A DNA stretch of 56,405 nt from Mycobacteriales bacterium (GTDB taxonomy: Bacteria > Actinomycetota > Actinomycetes > Mycobacteriales > CADCTP01). How positions within the stretch are numbered: position 1 is the first letter of the stretch; each line of letters starts with the position of its first letter. Below the pieces are notes generated by a model. It did not search any database and was not told the DNA's origin. It saw only the letters and a list, made by a program, of their open reading frames with translations. The position numbers and the translations under genes are program-made. Positions 8,143 through 17,207 of the stretch are shown here, piece by piece. The stretch covers positions 1-56,405 of the forward strand of contig DASYKU010000120.1 of NCBI GenBank assembly GCA_035995165.1, given 5' to 3'.

Positions 8143-9372
8143 TCAGTCGAGCGCCGCGAGGCGGCGGGTGAGAAGGCGGCGGTCGGGGGCGGTCGGGGCG
8201 AGCGTCACGGCCGACTCCAGCTCGGCCCGCGCGTCGGCCGACCGGCCGAGCCGGGTCAGCGCGTCGGCCCGGGCGGCGTGCCACAGGTGGCCACGGGCCG
8301 GGCGGCCGATCGCGGCGAGCGCGTCCAGCTCGGCCGCCGGCCCGTCGCGGTGCCCGACGGCGACGGCCCGGTTGAGCGCGACGGCCGGGTTGGGGCCGAG
8401 CGTGAGAACCAGGTCGTACAGGTCGACGATGCGGTACCAGTCGGTGTCGGCCCAGCTCGGGGCGGTGGAGTGGCAGGCGGCCAGGTGGGCCTGCAGCTGG
8501 TACGGCCCGGCCACGCCGCCCGAGCGCCGGACCGCCTCGGCCAGCAGCCCGGCCCCCTCCCGGATCGCGGCCGCGTCCCAGCGGGACCGGTCCTGCTCGG
8601 CCAGCAGCACCGGGTCGCCGGCGGCGTCGACCCGGGCCGGCCGCCGCCCGGCGGACAGCAGCAGCAGCGCCAGCAGCGCGAGCACCTCGGGCTCGCCCGG
8701 CATCAGCTCGGCGACCAGCCGGGCCAGCCGGATCGCCTCCACCTCCAGGTCGACCCGGACGACGCCGTCGCCGCTGCTGGGCGCGTACCCCTCGGTGGCG
8801 ATGAGGTGGACGACGGCCAGCACCGAGGGCAGCCGCTCGGGCAGCTCGGCGTCGGACGGCAGCCGGTACGGGATGTGCGCGGTGGCGATCTTCTGCCGGG
8901 CCCGGACCAGCCGCTTGGCCATCGTCGCCTCCGGCACCAGGAACGCCCGCGCGATGGCGGCCACGTCCAGCCCGGCCAGCGTCCGCAGCGCCAGCGCGAC
9001 CTGCGCCTCCCGGGCCAGCGCGGGGTGGCAGCAGGTGAAGACCAGCCGCAGCAGGTCGTCCCGGACGGCGCTCTCCGGCTCCATCGGGACCACCTCCTCG
9101 GCGACCAGCTCCCGGCTGGCGGCGCCCTCCTTGGCCGGCCGGACCGCTTCCCGGCGCAGCACGTCGTACGCCTTGCGCCGGGCGGTCACGGTCAGCCAGG
9201 CCCGCGGGTCGTCCGGCACGCCGGTCCGGGGCCAGGACGCGAGCGCGGCGAGCACCGCGTCCTGGACCGCGTCCTCGGCGAGCTGCAGGCTGCCCAGGGT
9301 CCGGACGAGGGTCGCCAGCAGGCGGCGACCCTCGACCCGGACCGTCTCGGTCAGCCGGTCCTCGGCGTTCAC
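8143..9372 (-). CDS. ECF42-type RNA polymerase sigma factor with C-terminal TPR-like extension
   Basis: 409 residues, twice the size of a simple ECF factor. Region 2 (about 15-85, LAEDAVQDAVLAALASWP) and region 4 (about 110-170, LAGLDVAAIARAFLVPEATM) recruit RNA polymerase and read the promoter. A long helical tail with TPR-like repeats (about 190-409, ending LGRSADARAELESAVTLAP) marks the ECF42 group. Members have no classical anti-sigma factor and are encoded beside DGPF/YciI-like proteins, as here: the GTG start overlaps the partner's stop by 4 bp. Confidence 0.92.
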   Translation of the reverse strand: MNAEDRLTETVRVEGRRLLATLVRTLGSLQLAEDAVQDAVLAALASWPRTGVPDDPRAWLTVTARRKAYDVLRREAVRPAKEGAASRELVAEEVVPMEPESAVRDDLLRLVFTCCHPALAREAQVALALRTLAGLDVAAIARAFLVPEATMAKRLVRARQKIATAHIPYRLPSDAELPERLPSVLAVVHLIATEGYAPSSGDGVVRVDLEVEAIRLARLVAELMPGEPEVLALLALLLLSAGRRPARVDAAGDPVLLAEQDRSRWDAAAIREGAGLLAEAVRRSGGVAGPYQLQAHLAACHSTAPSWADTDWYRIVDLYDLVLTLGPNPAVALNRAVAVGHRDGPAAELDALAAIGRPARGHLWHAARADALTRLGRSADARAELESAVTLAPTAPDRRLLTRRLAALD

Positions 9373-9737
9373 GCGCCGGGCTGGTCCAGGTCCACGACGG
9401 GACGCAGCTCGACCTTGCCGTGCCAGGCGGCCGGGATCTTGGCGGCCCAGCGCAGCGCCTCGTCGAGGTCGGCGGCCTCGAGGAAGTAGACGCCGCCGAG
9501 CACCTCGGCGGTCTCCGCGTACGGCCCGTCGGTGGTGACGACGTCGCCGCCGGCCCCGCCGGCGACCGTGATCGTGGTGGCCATGGTGGCCGCGTGCAGG
9601 GGCTGGCCGCCGCGCAGGACGCCGGCCTCGGCGGCCTCCTTGCCGAACTGGTCGTACTCGGGGGCGTGGACGATCTCCTCCGGCGTGGTCCAGTAGTGGT
9701 CGGCCGGGTAGTAGAGCAGCGCCGCGTAGAGAGCCAT
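9369..9737 (-). CDS. DGPF/YciI-like protein, partner of the ECF42 sigma factor
   Basis: 122 residues of the YCII-related (DGPF) family: a ferredoxin-like alpha/beta fold with the DGPYAET motif in the middle and FLEAADLDEALRWAAKIP in the second half. ATG 9737 has GGAAGG upstream. The stop overlaps the sigma-factor start, so the two are cotranscribed and translationally coupled. The biochemical role is unknown; co-conservation suggests it signals to, or is controlled by, the sigma factor. Confidence 0.9.
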   Translation of the reverse strand: MALYAALLYYPADHYWTTPEEIVHAPEYDQFGKEAAEAGVLRGGQPLHAATMATTITVAGGAGGDVVTTDGPYAETAEVLGGVYFLEAADLDEALRWAAKIPAAWHGKVELRPVVDLDQPGA

Positions 9738-9817
9738 GGTCGGAAGCCTTCCGTCGGCGGCCGGGCGGCCGCGTTCGTGCAGAGGACGAACGGGTCCGGG
9801 CCGGGAGGACACCCGGC

Positions 9818-11056
9818 TCAGGGAAATTCTGGCGGGTCCTGCCCCCACGGCCGGGGCGGATGCCGGAAGTCGTCCGCGTGCAACGCCGGCCGCGCGTACG
9901 TCAGCGCCCCGTGCGTCACCGTCGTCGCCTCGAACTCCCCGCTGTCCGGCTGCACCGACCGGTCCGCCGTCAGCAACTCGTGCGCGACCCGGGCCAGCGA
10001 GGTCGCCACCGACCACCCGCCACCCTGCCCGAGCGCCGTCGCGACGGCTCCGGCCAGGAGGTACCCGGCACTGTGGTCCAGCGCCTGGGCCGGCAGGGCA
10101 CCGGGCCGGGCCCCGTCCTTCGACTCCACCATCGCGATCCCACTCGCCGCCTGCACGATCGAGTCGAACCCGCGCCGCCCCGCCCACGGCCCCACGGAAC
10201 CCCACGCCGACAGGGACGCGACGACCAGCGCCGGATTGGCCGCGATCATGTCGTCCACCGGCAACGCCCCCGGCCGGTATCCATGCACCAGCACGTCGGC
10301 CTGCGACAGAAGCTCCGCGAACCGCGCGGACCGCACGTCGAGCAGACAGCTCCGCTTCCCCGCCCCACCGTCCAGGTGCTGCCACTCGATCTCCGGCAGC
10401 CCCGGCGGATCCACCCGCAACACGTCGGCCCCCCACAAGGCCAGCGTCCGGGTCGCCACCGGCCCCGCGATCACCCGAGTGAGGTCCAACACCCGAACCC
10501 CCGCCACCTCCCGAGCCGCCCCCTCCGACCGCCGACCGACCACAAGCAACGGCAACGACCCCACCACCGACCCCTGCGGATGCGCCGCCCACTCCTCCTC
10601 CGTACGAACCGCCGCAGCAACGCCCCCCGCCGAGACGATCAGGTCCTCCGCCTCCACAGCCGACAACCCAGCAAGGCGAAGCCGAAGCGACTCCCCCGAC
10701 CCAGAGATCCCCAGCGCCTCACCAAGCCGAGCAGCGTGATGCGGATAGTTCGCATGCGTCCGCACCCACCCGGACCCCGTCTCCCAGAATCCCGACAGCT
10801 CCCCCCACACCCCCGGAGAAGCACCGTCAATACGAAGGTGCCGCTCAGACGTGTAAGCAGTAGCCACCCGCACTGGATCAGGAGAGGAGTCCCCACCAGC
10901 GAGCGCAGCGAAGCGAACCGCCCGATACGCCAACCACCCCACCGGCAACCGAGCAACCAAGGGAGCCGGAGGAACCGAAGAACCCGGAGGAACCAAGGGA
11001 GCCGGAGGAACCGAAGAGCCCGGAGGAACCGAAGGACCCAGAGGAGCCGCAGTCAC
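9818..11056 (-). CDS. CoA-transferase family III (CaiB/BaiF) protein
   Basis: 412 residues. The family core is plain: GVRVLDLTRVIAGPVATRTL, GADVLRVDPPGLPEIEW, LDVRSARFAELLSQADVLVH and a C-terminal KDGARPGALPAQALDHSAGY. Family III enzymes move CoA between carboxylic acids in the cytoplasm; no substrate can be assigned. An N-terminal Pro/Ser-rich stretch (about residues 9-35) holds two copies of PPGSSVPPAPLV, matching a 36-nt DNA repeat. GTG 11056 has GGAG upstream; a later start at the GTG of VGWLAYRAV would leave the repeat untranslated. Confidence 0.85.
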   Translation of the reverse strand: MTAAPLGPSVPPGSSVPPAPLVPPGSSVPPAPLVARLPVGWLAYRAVRFAALAGGDSSPDPVRVATAYTSERHLRIDGASPGVWGELSGFWETGSGWVRTHANYPHHAARLGEALGISGSGESLRLRLAGLSAVEAEDLIVSAGGVAAAVRTEEEWAAHPQGSVVGSLPLLVVGRRSEGAAREVAGVRVLDLTRVIAGPVATRTLALWGADVLRVDPPGLPEIEWQHLDGGAGKRSCLLDVRSARFAELLSQADVLVHGYRPGALPVDDMIAANPALVVASLSAWGSVGPWAGRRGFDSIVQAASGIAMVESKDGARPGALPAQALDHSAGYLLAGAVATALGQGGGWSVATSLARVAHELLTADRSVQPDSGEFEATTVTHGALTYARPALHADDFRHPPRPWGQDPPEFP

Positions 11057-11116
11057 AAACCCGAGTCTCCACCGCACCGTGGGCACGCGGGGCTCGGCCC
11101 CGCGGCAACATGAAGC

Positions 11117-11149
11117 GACCCCGGTCCGCGCACTACGCGGACAGGGGTC
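11117..11149 (-). terminator. terminator hairpin after tRNA-Leu
   Basis: On the minus strand GACCCC-T-GTCCGCG pairs with CGCGGAC-C-GGGGTC around a short loop: 13 paired bases with one mismatch. It starts 15 bp after the tRNA 3' end. No U-tract. Confidence 0.7.
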
Positions 11150-11164
11150 ACCAGGAGCGTCGTG

Positions 11165-11247
11165 TGGGCGAGGGGGGAGTTGAACCCCCACGTCCTTACG
11201 GACACACGGACCTGAACCGTGCGCGTCTGCCATTCCGCCACTCGCCC
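11165..11247 (-). tRNA. tRNA-Leu (CAG)
   Basis: Read on the minus strand: acceptor GGGCGAG pairs with CTCGCCC, anticodon stem CACGG/CCGTG encloses TTCAGGT (anticodon CAG), a long variable arm follows (type II tRNA), and the T-arm GGGGGTTCAACTCCCCC is complete. CCA is not encoded. The position beside fhaA matches other actinobacteria. Confidence 0.97.
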
Positions 11248-11333
11248 AGCGGCCGGGCGAGGATAGCACGCAACACCGGGGCCTCCTCGACCGTCATTCC
11301 CCCGTCGGGATATGGGGTAGGCCCTTCGCAGAT

Positions 11334-11339
11334 ACCATC
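11334..11339 (+). promoter_or_regulatory. candidate -10 box for the fhaA-pknB operon
   Basis: TACCAT lies about 30 bp before the fhaA start in the 121-bp gap between tRNA-Leu and fhaA. No convincing -35 hexamer is seen, so this is tentative. Confidence 0.35.
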
Positions 11340-11368
11340 GTCGGGCAGTCGTGGCGAGGAGGAAGTCG

Positions 11369-12466
11369 GTGGGTGTGCTGCAACGCTTCGAGCGGCGCCT
11401 CGAAGGTGCTGTGGGCACGGCCTTCGCGCGCCTCTTCAAGGGTCAGGTGGAGCCGGTCGAGGTGGCCAAGGCGCTGCAGCGGGAAGCTGAGGCGCGCCGG
11501 GCCATCGTCGGTCAGGACCGGGTTCTGGTGCCGAACCGCTATGTGGTCGAGTTGGGCCCGACCGACCATGACCGGTTGGCGCCCTGGGAGACCCAACTGA
11601 CCAACACCCTCGCCGAGATGGTGCAGGAGCACGTGGACGACGAGGGCTGGTCGACGTTCGGGGACATCGAGGTGACGTTGTCGCGCAACGAGGAGCTGGG
11701 GACCGGCATGTTCAACGTGACCAGCAGCGTCGACCCGAACGCGGGTCCGCGCCGCCGCCCGTACAACTCGCTGTCGATGCCGGCCGTCCCGGCCGGCGGT
11801 CCGGCGCCGGCAGGTGGCGGGGCCGGCGGGGTGGTGCCGGGCTTCGCGGCCTCGAGCGCCCAGGGCGGCGGCTACGGCGGTGGGTACGGCGGCGACCAGG
11901 GGCAGGGGTACGACGGCGGCGGCAACCGGGACCAGGGCTACGGCCAGCCCGAGCCGGGCTACGGCCAGCCGGACCAGGGTTACGGCCAGCAGCCCGACCC
12001 GGCGTACGGCGAGGGTGGCTACGGCCAGCAGCCGGGATACGGCCAGCAGCAGCCCGGCTACGGCGACCCGTACGAGCGCGGCGACCAGTACCAGGGTGCG
12101 GACGGCTACCAGCAGCCGGCCAACGGCTACGCGCCGCCGGCCACGGTCCCGCCGCCGGCGTACCAGCAGCAGCAGCGGCTGCGACACCTGCTGACCGTCG
12201 ACGGCAGCCAGCAGTGGATGGAGCTGCACGTCGGCAGCAACGTGATCGGCCGGGGTCAGGACGCGGACCTGCGGCTGCCCGACACCGGCGTGTCCCGCCG
12301 GCACATCGACATCCGCTTCGACGGCAACGGCGCGGTGCTGCACGATCTCGGCTCGACCAACGGCACCACGGTGAACGGTCACCGGGCGCAGAGCTGGCAG
12401 CTGCAGCACGGTGACGTAGTCCGACTGGGTCACACCGTCCTCGTCTACCGGCAAGAGCCGGCGTGA
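11369..12466 (+). CDS. fhaA: FhaA: DUF3662 and FHA domain protein
   Basis: 365 residues. The N-terminal DUF3662 domain (about 1-125, GVLQRFERRLEGAVGTAFAR) is followed by a Gly/Tyr/Gln-rich linker (about 130-270, repeated GYGQP) and a C-terminal FHA domain (about 275-365) with GRGQDADLRLPD, SRRHIDI and LGSTNGTTVNG, the phosphothreonine-binding loops. In Mycobacterium FhaA binds phosphorylated MviN and regulates late peptidoglycan synthesis. GTG 11369 is chosen over the in-frame GTG 11351 because the ribosome site GAGGAGGAAG lies between them. First gene of the seven-gene operon. Confidence 0.95.
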   Translation: MGVLQRFERRLEGAVGTAFARLFKGQVEPVEVAKALQREAEARRAIVGQDRVLVPNRYVVELGPTDHDRLAPWETQLTNTLAEMVQEHVDDEGWSTFGDIEVTLSRNEELGTGMFNVTSSVDPNAGPRRRPYNSLSMPAVPAGGPAPAGGGAGGVVPGFAASSAQGGGYGGGYGGDQGQGYDGGGNRDQGYGQPEPGYGQPDQGYGQQPDPAYGEGGYGQQPGYGQQQPGYGDPYERGDQYQGADGYQQPANGYAPPATVPPPAYQQQQRLRHLLTVDGSQQWMELHVGSNVIGRGQDADLRLPDTGVSRRHIDIRFDGNGAVLHDLGSTNGTTVNGHRAQSWQLQHGDVVRLGHTVLVYRQEPA

Positions 12467-12485
12467 CCTGAGAGGGTCACACTCC

Positions 12486-12956
12486 GTGAATGCGCCGATC
12501 GTCGTCCAGATCCTCCGGTTCGGGTTCCTGGCGCTGCTGTGGATCTTCATCTTCGCTACGCTGCGCGTCGTCCGGGCGGACCTGGCGGGGGCCGGTGCGA
12601 CCCGATCGACCATGCCCACCCGTCCGACCGCCTCGACGCGGCCGAAGCCGAAGCGAAGGGGGAAGGCCCTCACCAACCTGCTCGTCACCGAGGGTGGCCT
12701 GGCCGGCACCCGAATCACGCTCGGCGAGCAGCCCATCATGATCGGCCGGGCCAACGACTCGACCCTGGTGCTCACCGACGACTATGCGAGCACCCGGCAC
12801 GCGAGGCTCGTCAGCCGGGACGGCGACTGGTACGTCGAGGATCTCGGCTCCACCAACGGCACCTACCTCGACCGTACGAAGGTCACCGGCCCGACGCTGA
12901 TCCCGCCCGGAGTCCCCATCCGGATCGGTAAGACGGTTCTCGAGTTGAGGTCATGA
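12486..12956 (+). CDS. fhaB: FhaB: membrane-anchored FHA domain protein
   Basis: 156 residues. An N-terminal membrane segment (about 7-27, VQILRFGFLALLWIFIFATL), a basic Pro/Thr linker, then an FHA domain (about 60-156) with IGRANDSTLVLTDD, STRHARL and LGSTNGTYLDRTKV. FHA domains bind phosphothreonine; FhaB homologues (FipA) link PknA/PknB signalling to cell division. GTG start with GAGAGGG about 10 nt upstream. It follows fhaA by 19 bp and precedes the phosphatase gene. Confidence 0.95.
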   Translation: MNAPIVVQILRFGFLALLWIFIFATLRVVRADLAGAGATRSTMPTRPTASTRPKPKRRGKALTNLLVTEGGLAGTRITLGEQPIMIGRANDSTLVLTDDYASTRHARLVSRDGDWYVEDLGSTNGTYLDRTKVTGPTLIPPGVPIRIGKTVLELRS

Positions 12957-12984
12957 ACGCTCCCCCCGGACCAGGTTCCGCCCG

Positions 12985-14328
12985 GTGACCGTGGCCCTTC
13001 GGTACGCGGTCCGCTCGGACCGCGGACTCATGCGCACCAACAACGAGGACTCGGTGTACGCCGGGCCTCGGCTGCTGGCCCTTGCCGACGGCATGGGCGG
13101 CCACGCCGCGGGCGAGGTGGCCAGCAACGTCGTCATCTCCACGCTCGCGCACCTGGACGAGGACCGGCCGTTCGACGACCTCATCTCGACCCTGCGGGAC
13201 GCCACCGCGGCCGCGAACAACAACCTGCGCGCGATGGTCGAGCAGGACTCGAACCTCGACGGCATGGGCACGACGCTCACCGCGCTGCTGTTCGCCGGCT
13301 CCCGGGTCGGGCTGGTGCACGTCGGCGACTCCCGGGCGTACCTGGTCCGGGGCGGGCAGCTGACCCAGATCACCCACGACGACACGTTCGTGCAGGCGCT
13401 GATCGACGAGGGCCGGCTGACCGCGGAGGAGGCCAGCTCGCACCCGCAGCGGTCGCTGATCCTGCACGCGCTCAACGGCGCCGAGGTCGAGCCGGACCTC
13501 TCGATCCGGGAGGCCCGGATCGGCGACCGCTACCTGCTCTGCAGCGACGGGCTGTCCGACGTGGTCTCCCCGGACACGCTGCTGGAGGCCCTGCAGCTGC
13601 CGGACCCGCACGAGTCGGCCGACCGGCTGGTCGAGCTGGCCCTGCGCGCGGGCGGCCCGGACAACGTGACCTGCATCGTCGCCGACGTCATCGACGTGCC
13701 GTACGGGGACGACGCCCCGGTGATGGACGGAGCGGTCGGCGGCAACCGCGGCCAGCGCGAGCCGGACCGCACCAGCCCGGCCTCCCGCGCGGCCACCCTG
13801 AACTCGCGCCCGGGGCCGGAGGACACCGTCCCGGACCGCCCGGCCCGGCCGCGCCGGCTGCGGCTGGCCCTCGGGCTGTTCGCGCTGCTGGTCGTGGTCG
13901 TCGGTGGCGGCTACGGGCTGTGGACCTGGACCCAGGCTCAATACTTCGTCGGCGCCGAGGGCGACCAGGTCGCCGTCTACCGGGGCGTGAACTCCTCGGT
14001 CGGCCCGGTCCACCTCTTCTCGGTCGTCGACACCAACCCGATGAAGCTGGACGACCTGGTCCAGGTCGCCCGCCGGCAGGTGCAGGACGGCATCCCGGCC
14101 GACAACCGGGCCCAGGCCGAGCAGATCATCGCCCGGCTGAACATGCAGCAGAAGCCGCTGTGCCCGACCCCCACCCCGAGCCCGACGCCGTCCCCGACGA
14201 AGCCCGCCACCAAGCCGACCCCGGGGCGGACACCGTCGCCGACCCCCGCGACCCCGACCGCCCCGAGTAGCGCGGCGAACCCGTCCGGGACCGAGGCGCC
14301 GGGCGACGAGGGGTGCCGGCTGCCTTGA
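12985..14328 (+). CDS. pstP: PP2C-type serine/threonine protein phosphatase PstP
   Basis: 447 residues. The cytoplasmic PP2C domain (about 1-240) keeps the metal-binding Asp motifs: RTNNEDSVY, LLALADGMGGHAAGE, VGDSRAYLV, LLCSDGLSDVV and GGPDNVT. A membrane segment lies at about 290-312, followed by an extracellular part ending in a Thr/Pro-rich tail. PstP removes phosphate from PknA, PknB and their targets. It overlaps rodA by 16 bp if rodA starts at 14313. Confidence 0.96.
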   Translation: MTVALRYAVRSDRGLMRTNNEDSVYAGPRLLALADGMGGHAAGEVASNVVISTLAHLDEDRPFDDLISTLRDATAAANNNLRAMVEQDSNLDGMGTTLTALLFAGSRVGLVHVGDSRAYLVRGGQLTQITHDDTFVQALIDEGRLTAEEASSHPQRSLILHALNGAEVEPDLSIREARIGDRYLLCSDGLSDVVSPDTLLEALQLPDPHESADRLVELALRAGGPDNVTCIVADVIDVPYGDDAPVMDGAVGGNRGQREPDRTSPASRAATLNSRPGPEDTVPDRPARPRRLRLALGLFALLVVVVGGGYGLWTWTQAQYFVGAEGDQVAVYRGVNSSVGPVHLFSVVDTNPMKLDDLVQVARRQVQDGIPADNRAQAEQIIARLNMQQKPLCPTPTPSPTPSPTKPATKPTPGRTPSPTPATPTAPSSAANPSGTEAPGDEGCRLP

Positions 14329-15749
14329 CCGCTCCTCCCGCCGCCACCGCCGGGACCGCCGGCGAGACCAGGCCGGTGCCCCGACGGCGGGGCACCGAGC
14401 TGGCGCTGCTGGCGTTCGCCGTGATCCTCGTGATCGCCGCCGACGCGGTGGTCGACGCGACCTTCAACGACACCGTCAGCACCGCGGTCTGGACGTACGG
14501 GGCCGGCTTCGCGTTGATCTACGCGGTCGCGCACCTGGCCGTGCGCTGGCTCGCGCCGTACGCGGACCCGCTGATCCTGCCGGCCGTCGCCCTGCTCAAC
14601 GGGCTGGGCCTGGTGCTGATCCGGCGGCTGGACCTGGCCGAGGTGGCCGACGCGCAGCAGGACGGCCGGCCGATCCCGTCCGGGGACGCCGAGGTCCAGG
14701 TCGTCTGGACGCTGATCGGGCTGGCGTTGTTCGTCGCGGTGCTGATGATCGTGCGTGACCACCGGGCGCTGGCCCGCTACGCGTACACGCTGGCCGCGGC
14801 CGGGCTGGCCTTCCTGGCCCTGCCGGCGGTGCTGCCGGGCCGGTTCTCCGAGGTCAACGGCGCGAAGATCTGGATCCGGGTGGCCGGCTTCTCCATCCAG
14901 CCGGGCGAATTCGCGAAGCTGGCGTTGATGGTCTTCTTCGCCGCGTTCCTGGTCCAGAAACGGGACGTGCTGTCGCTGGCCAGCCGCCGGGTCCTCGGCA
15001 TCGACCTGCCCCGCGGCCGCGACCTCGGCCCGATCCTGGTGGCCTGGGGCGCCTCGCTGCTCGTGCTGGTCGGCGAGAAGGACCTCGGCACCTCGCTGCT
15101 GTTCTTCGGCATCTTCATCGTGCAGGTCTACGTGGCCACCGAGCGGACGTCCTGGCTGCTCATCGGCCTGGGCCTGTTCCTGGTCGGGGCGTACGCGGCG
15201 TACTTCGCCTTCGCGCACGTGCAGGAGCGGGTCGAGGTCTGGCTGCGGCCCTTCGACTTCCGGGACGACCAGGGCTACCAGATCGTGCAGTCGCTGTTCG
15301 GGCTCGGCACCGGCGGGCTGTTCGGCACCGGCCTCGGCGGCGGCCGGCCGGAGACCGTGCCGTTCGCGAAGACCGACTTCATCGTCGCCACCGTCGGCGA
15401 GGAGCTCGGCCTGGTCGGCCTGGTCGCGCTGCTGGTGATCTACGCGCTGATCGTCAGCCGCGGCTTCCGGACCGCGCTGACCGTGCGGGACTCCTTCGGC
15501 AAGCTGCTCGCCTCGGGCCTGGCCTTCACGCTCGCCTTCCAGGTCTTCATCGTCGTCGGCGGCGTGACCAAGCTGATCCCGCTGACCGGCCTGACCACGC
15601 CGTTCCTGTCCTACGGCGGCTCGTCGCTGGTGGCGAACTTCGCCCTGGTCGCGCTGCTGCTGCGGATCTCCGACGCGGCCCGCCGGCCGCCGGTGACCCC
15701 GACCCGGCAACCCCCGCTGGCCGACGCGATGACCGAGGTGGTCCGGTGA
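14313..15749 (+). CDS. rodA: FtsW/RodA-family peptidoglycan glycosyltransferase
   Basis: 478 residues, multi-spanning (about ten hydrophobic segments) with SEDS-family hallmarks: GEFAKLALMVFFAAFLVQKR, GEKDLGTSLLFF and the C-terminal TTPFLSYGGSSLVANF. SEDS proteins polymerise lipid II into glycan strands and work with a class B PBP, here the next gene. GTG 14313 overlaps pstP; TTG 14325 is an alternative start. Its stop overlaps the pbpA start by 4 bp. Confidence 0.95.
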   Translation: MPAALTAPPAATAGTAGETRPVPRRRGTELALLAFAVILVIAADAVVDATFNDTVSTAVWTYGAGFALIYAVAHLAVRWLAPYADPLILPAVALLNGLGLVLIRRLDLAEVADAQQDGRPIPSGDAEVQVVWTLIGLALFVAVLMIVRDHRALARYAYTLAAAGLAFLALPAVLPGRFSEVNGAKIWIRVAGFSIQPGEFAKLALMVFFAAFLVQKRDVLSLASRRVLGIDLPRGRDLGPILVAWGASLLVLVGEKDLGTSLLFFGIFIVQVYVATERTSWLLIGLGLFLVGAYAAYFAFAHVQERVEVWLRPFDFRDDQGYQIVQSLFGLGTGGLFGTGLGGGRPETVPFAKTDFIVATVGEELGLVGLVALLVIYALIVSRGFRTALTVRDSFGKLLASGLAFTLAFQVFIVVGGVTKLIPLTGLTTPFLSYGGSSLVANFALVALLLRISDAARRPPVTPTRQPPLADAMTEVVR

Positions 15750-17206
15750 ACCGGCCGGTCCGGCGGGTCGCGCTGGCGATGCTGGTGCTCTTCGGCCTGC
15801 TCATCGCCAACGCCAACTACGTGCAGGTGTTCGAGGGCGACAAGCTGCGCTCCGACCCCGGCAACACCCGCGTCCTGCTCGACGAATACGAACGGCAGCG
15901 CGGCACGATCGTCGTCGACGGCTCCCCGGTGGCCGAGTCGGTCTCCACCAACGACAAGCTGCGCTACCTGCGCCGCTACCCCGGCAAGGGGACGTACGCG
16001 CCGGTCACCGGCTTCTACTCGCTGATCTACGGCGCCACCGGCATCGAGCAGTCCGAGAACGGCTTCCTGTCCGGCAGCGACAACCGGCTGTTCACCCAGC
16101 GCCTGTCCGCCCTGCTCACCGGGCGCGACCCGCGCGGCGGCAACGTGGTGCTGACGCTGAACAGCAAGGCCCAGCAGGCCGCGGTGGCCGGGCTCGGCAA
16201 CCGGCGCGGGGCGGTGGTCGCGATGGACCCGACCACCGGCGCGATCCTGGCCATGGCCAGCAGCCCCTCGTACGACCCGAACCCGATCTCCTCGCACGAC
16301 CCGGACACCATCCGGGCCCAGTACAACAAGCTGGCCGCGGACGCGTCCGACCCGCTGATCAACCGGGCGATCAACGAGCGGTACCCGCCCGGGTCGGCGT
16401 TCAAGGTCGTGGTCGCGGCCGCGGCGCTGGCCAACGGGCGGACGCCGGACACCCAGATCGACTGCCCGACGGTCTACACGCCGCCGGGGACGAGCCGCGG
16501 GCTGAAGAACTTCGGCGGCGAGAGCTGCGGGGCGAGCAAGGTCACCATGCAGACGGCGCTGACCAACTCGTACAACACCGCGTTCGCGAAGCTGGGCGTC
16601 GACCTGGGCGAGTCGGAGATCCGCCGGGCCGCGGCCGGCTTCGGGATCGGCACCGGCGACGCGCTGCAGGTCCCGATGCGGGTCTCGCCGAGCTCGCTCG
16701 GCGACATCCCGGACACCCCGGCGCTGGCCCAGACCTCGATCGGGCAGCGGGACGTCGCGCTGACCCCGCTGCAGGCGGCGGAGATCGCCGCGGCGGTGTC
16801 CAACGACGGCGTGCTCATGACGCCGTACCTGATCTCGGAGGTGCAGGCGCCGGACCTGACCGTGCTGGACCAGACCAAGCCGGAGCAGCTCTCGACCGCG
16901 GTGACGCCGCAGATCGCCGGCCAGCTCACCCAGATGATGCGCAGCGTCGTGCAGAACGGCACCGGCAGGTCGGCCCGGATCCCGGGCATCGACGTGGCCG
17001 GCAAGACCGGCACCGCGGAGAACGCGCCCGACGCCGCCCCGCACGCCTGGTTCATCGGCTTCGCCAAGAACGCCGGCAAGCAGGTCGCGGTCTCGGTGAT
17101 CATCGAGAACGGCGGCAACTCCGGCAGCGAGACCACCGGCGGCGAGGCCGCCGCGCCGATCGCCAAGCAGGTCATGCAGGCCGTGCTGGGTGCGGGGGGC
17201 GGGTGA
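15746..17206 (+). CDS. pbpA: penicillin-binding protein A (class B transpeptidase)
   Basis: 486 residues. An N-terminal membrane anchor (about 7-25) is followed by a PBP dimerisation-like region and a transpeptidase domain with active Ser 217 in PPGSAFK, Ser 275 in SYN, and KTG at about 420 (GKTGTAEN). It cross-links peptidoglycan outside the membrane, as partner of the SEDS enzyme encoded just upstream. PbpA of Mycobacterium is a PknB substrate needed for septation. GTG start overlapping the rodA stop. Confidence 0.96.
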   Translation: MNRPVRRVALAMLVLFGLLIANANYVQVFEGDKLRSDPGNTRVLLDEYERQRGTIVVDGSPVAESVSTNDKLRYLRRYPGKGTYAPVTGFYSLIYGATGIEQSENGFLSGSDNRLFTQRLSALLTGRDPRGGNVVLTLNSKAQQAAVAGLGNRRGAVVAMDPTTGAILAMASSPSYDPNPISSHDPDTIRAQYNKLAADASDPLINRAINERYPPGSAFKVVVAAAALANGRTPDTQIDCPTVYTPPGTSRGLKNFGGESCGASKVTMQTALTNSYNTAFAKLGVDLGESEIRRAAAGFGIGTGDALQVPMRVSPSSLGDIPDTPALAQTSIGQRDVALTPLQAAEIAAAVSNDGVLMTPYLISEVQAPDLTVLDQTKPEQLSTAVTPQIAGQLTQMMRSVVQNGTGRSARIPGIDVAGKTGTAENAPDAAPHAWFIGFAKNAGKQVAVSVIIENGGNSGSETTGGEAAAPIAKQVMQAVLGAGGG

Positions 17207-17207
17207 G

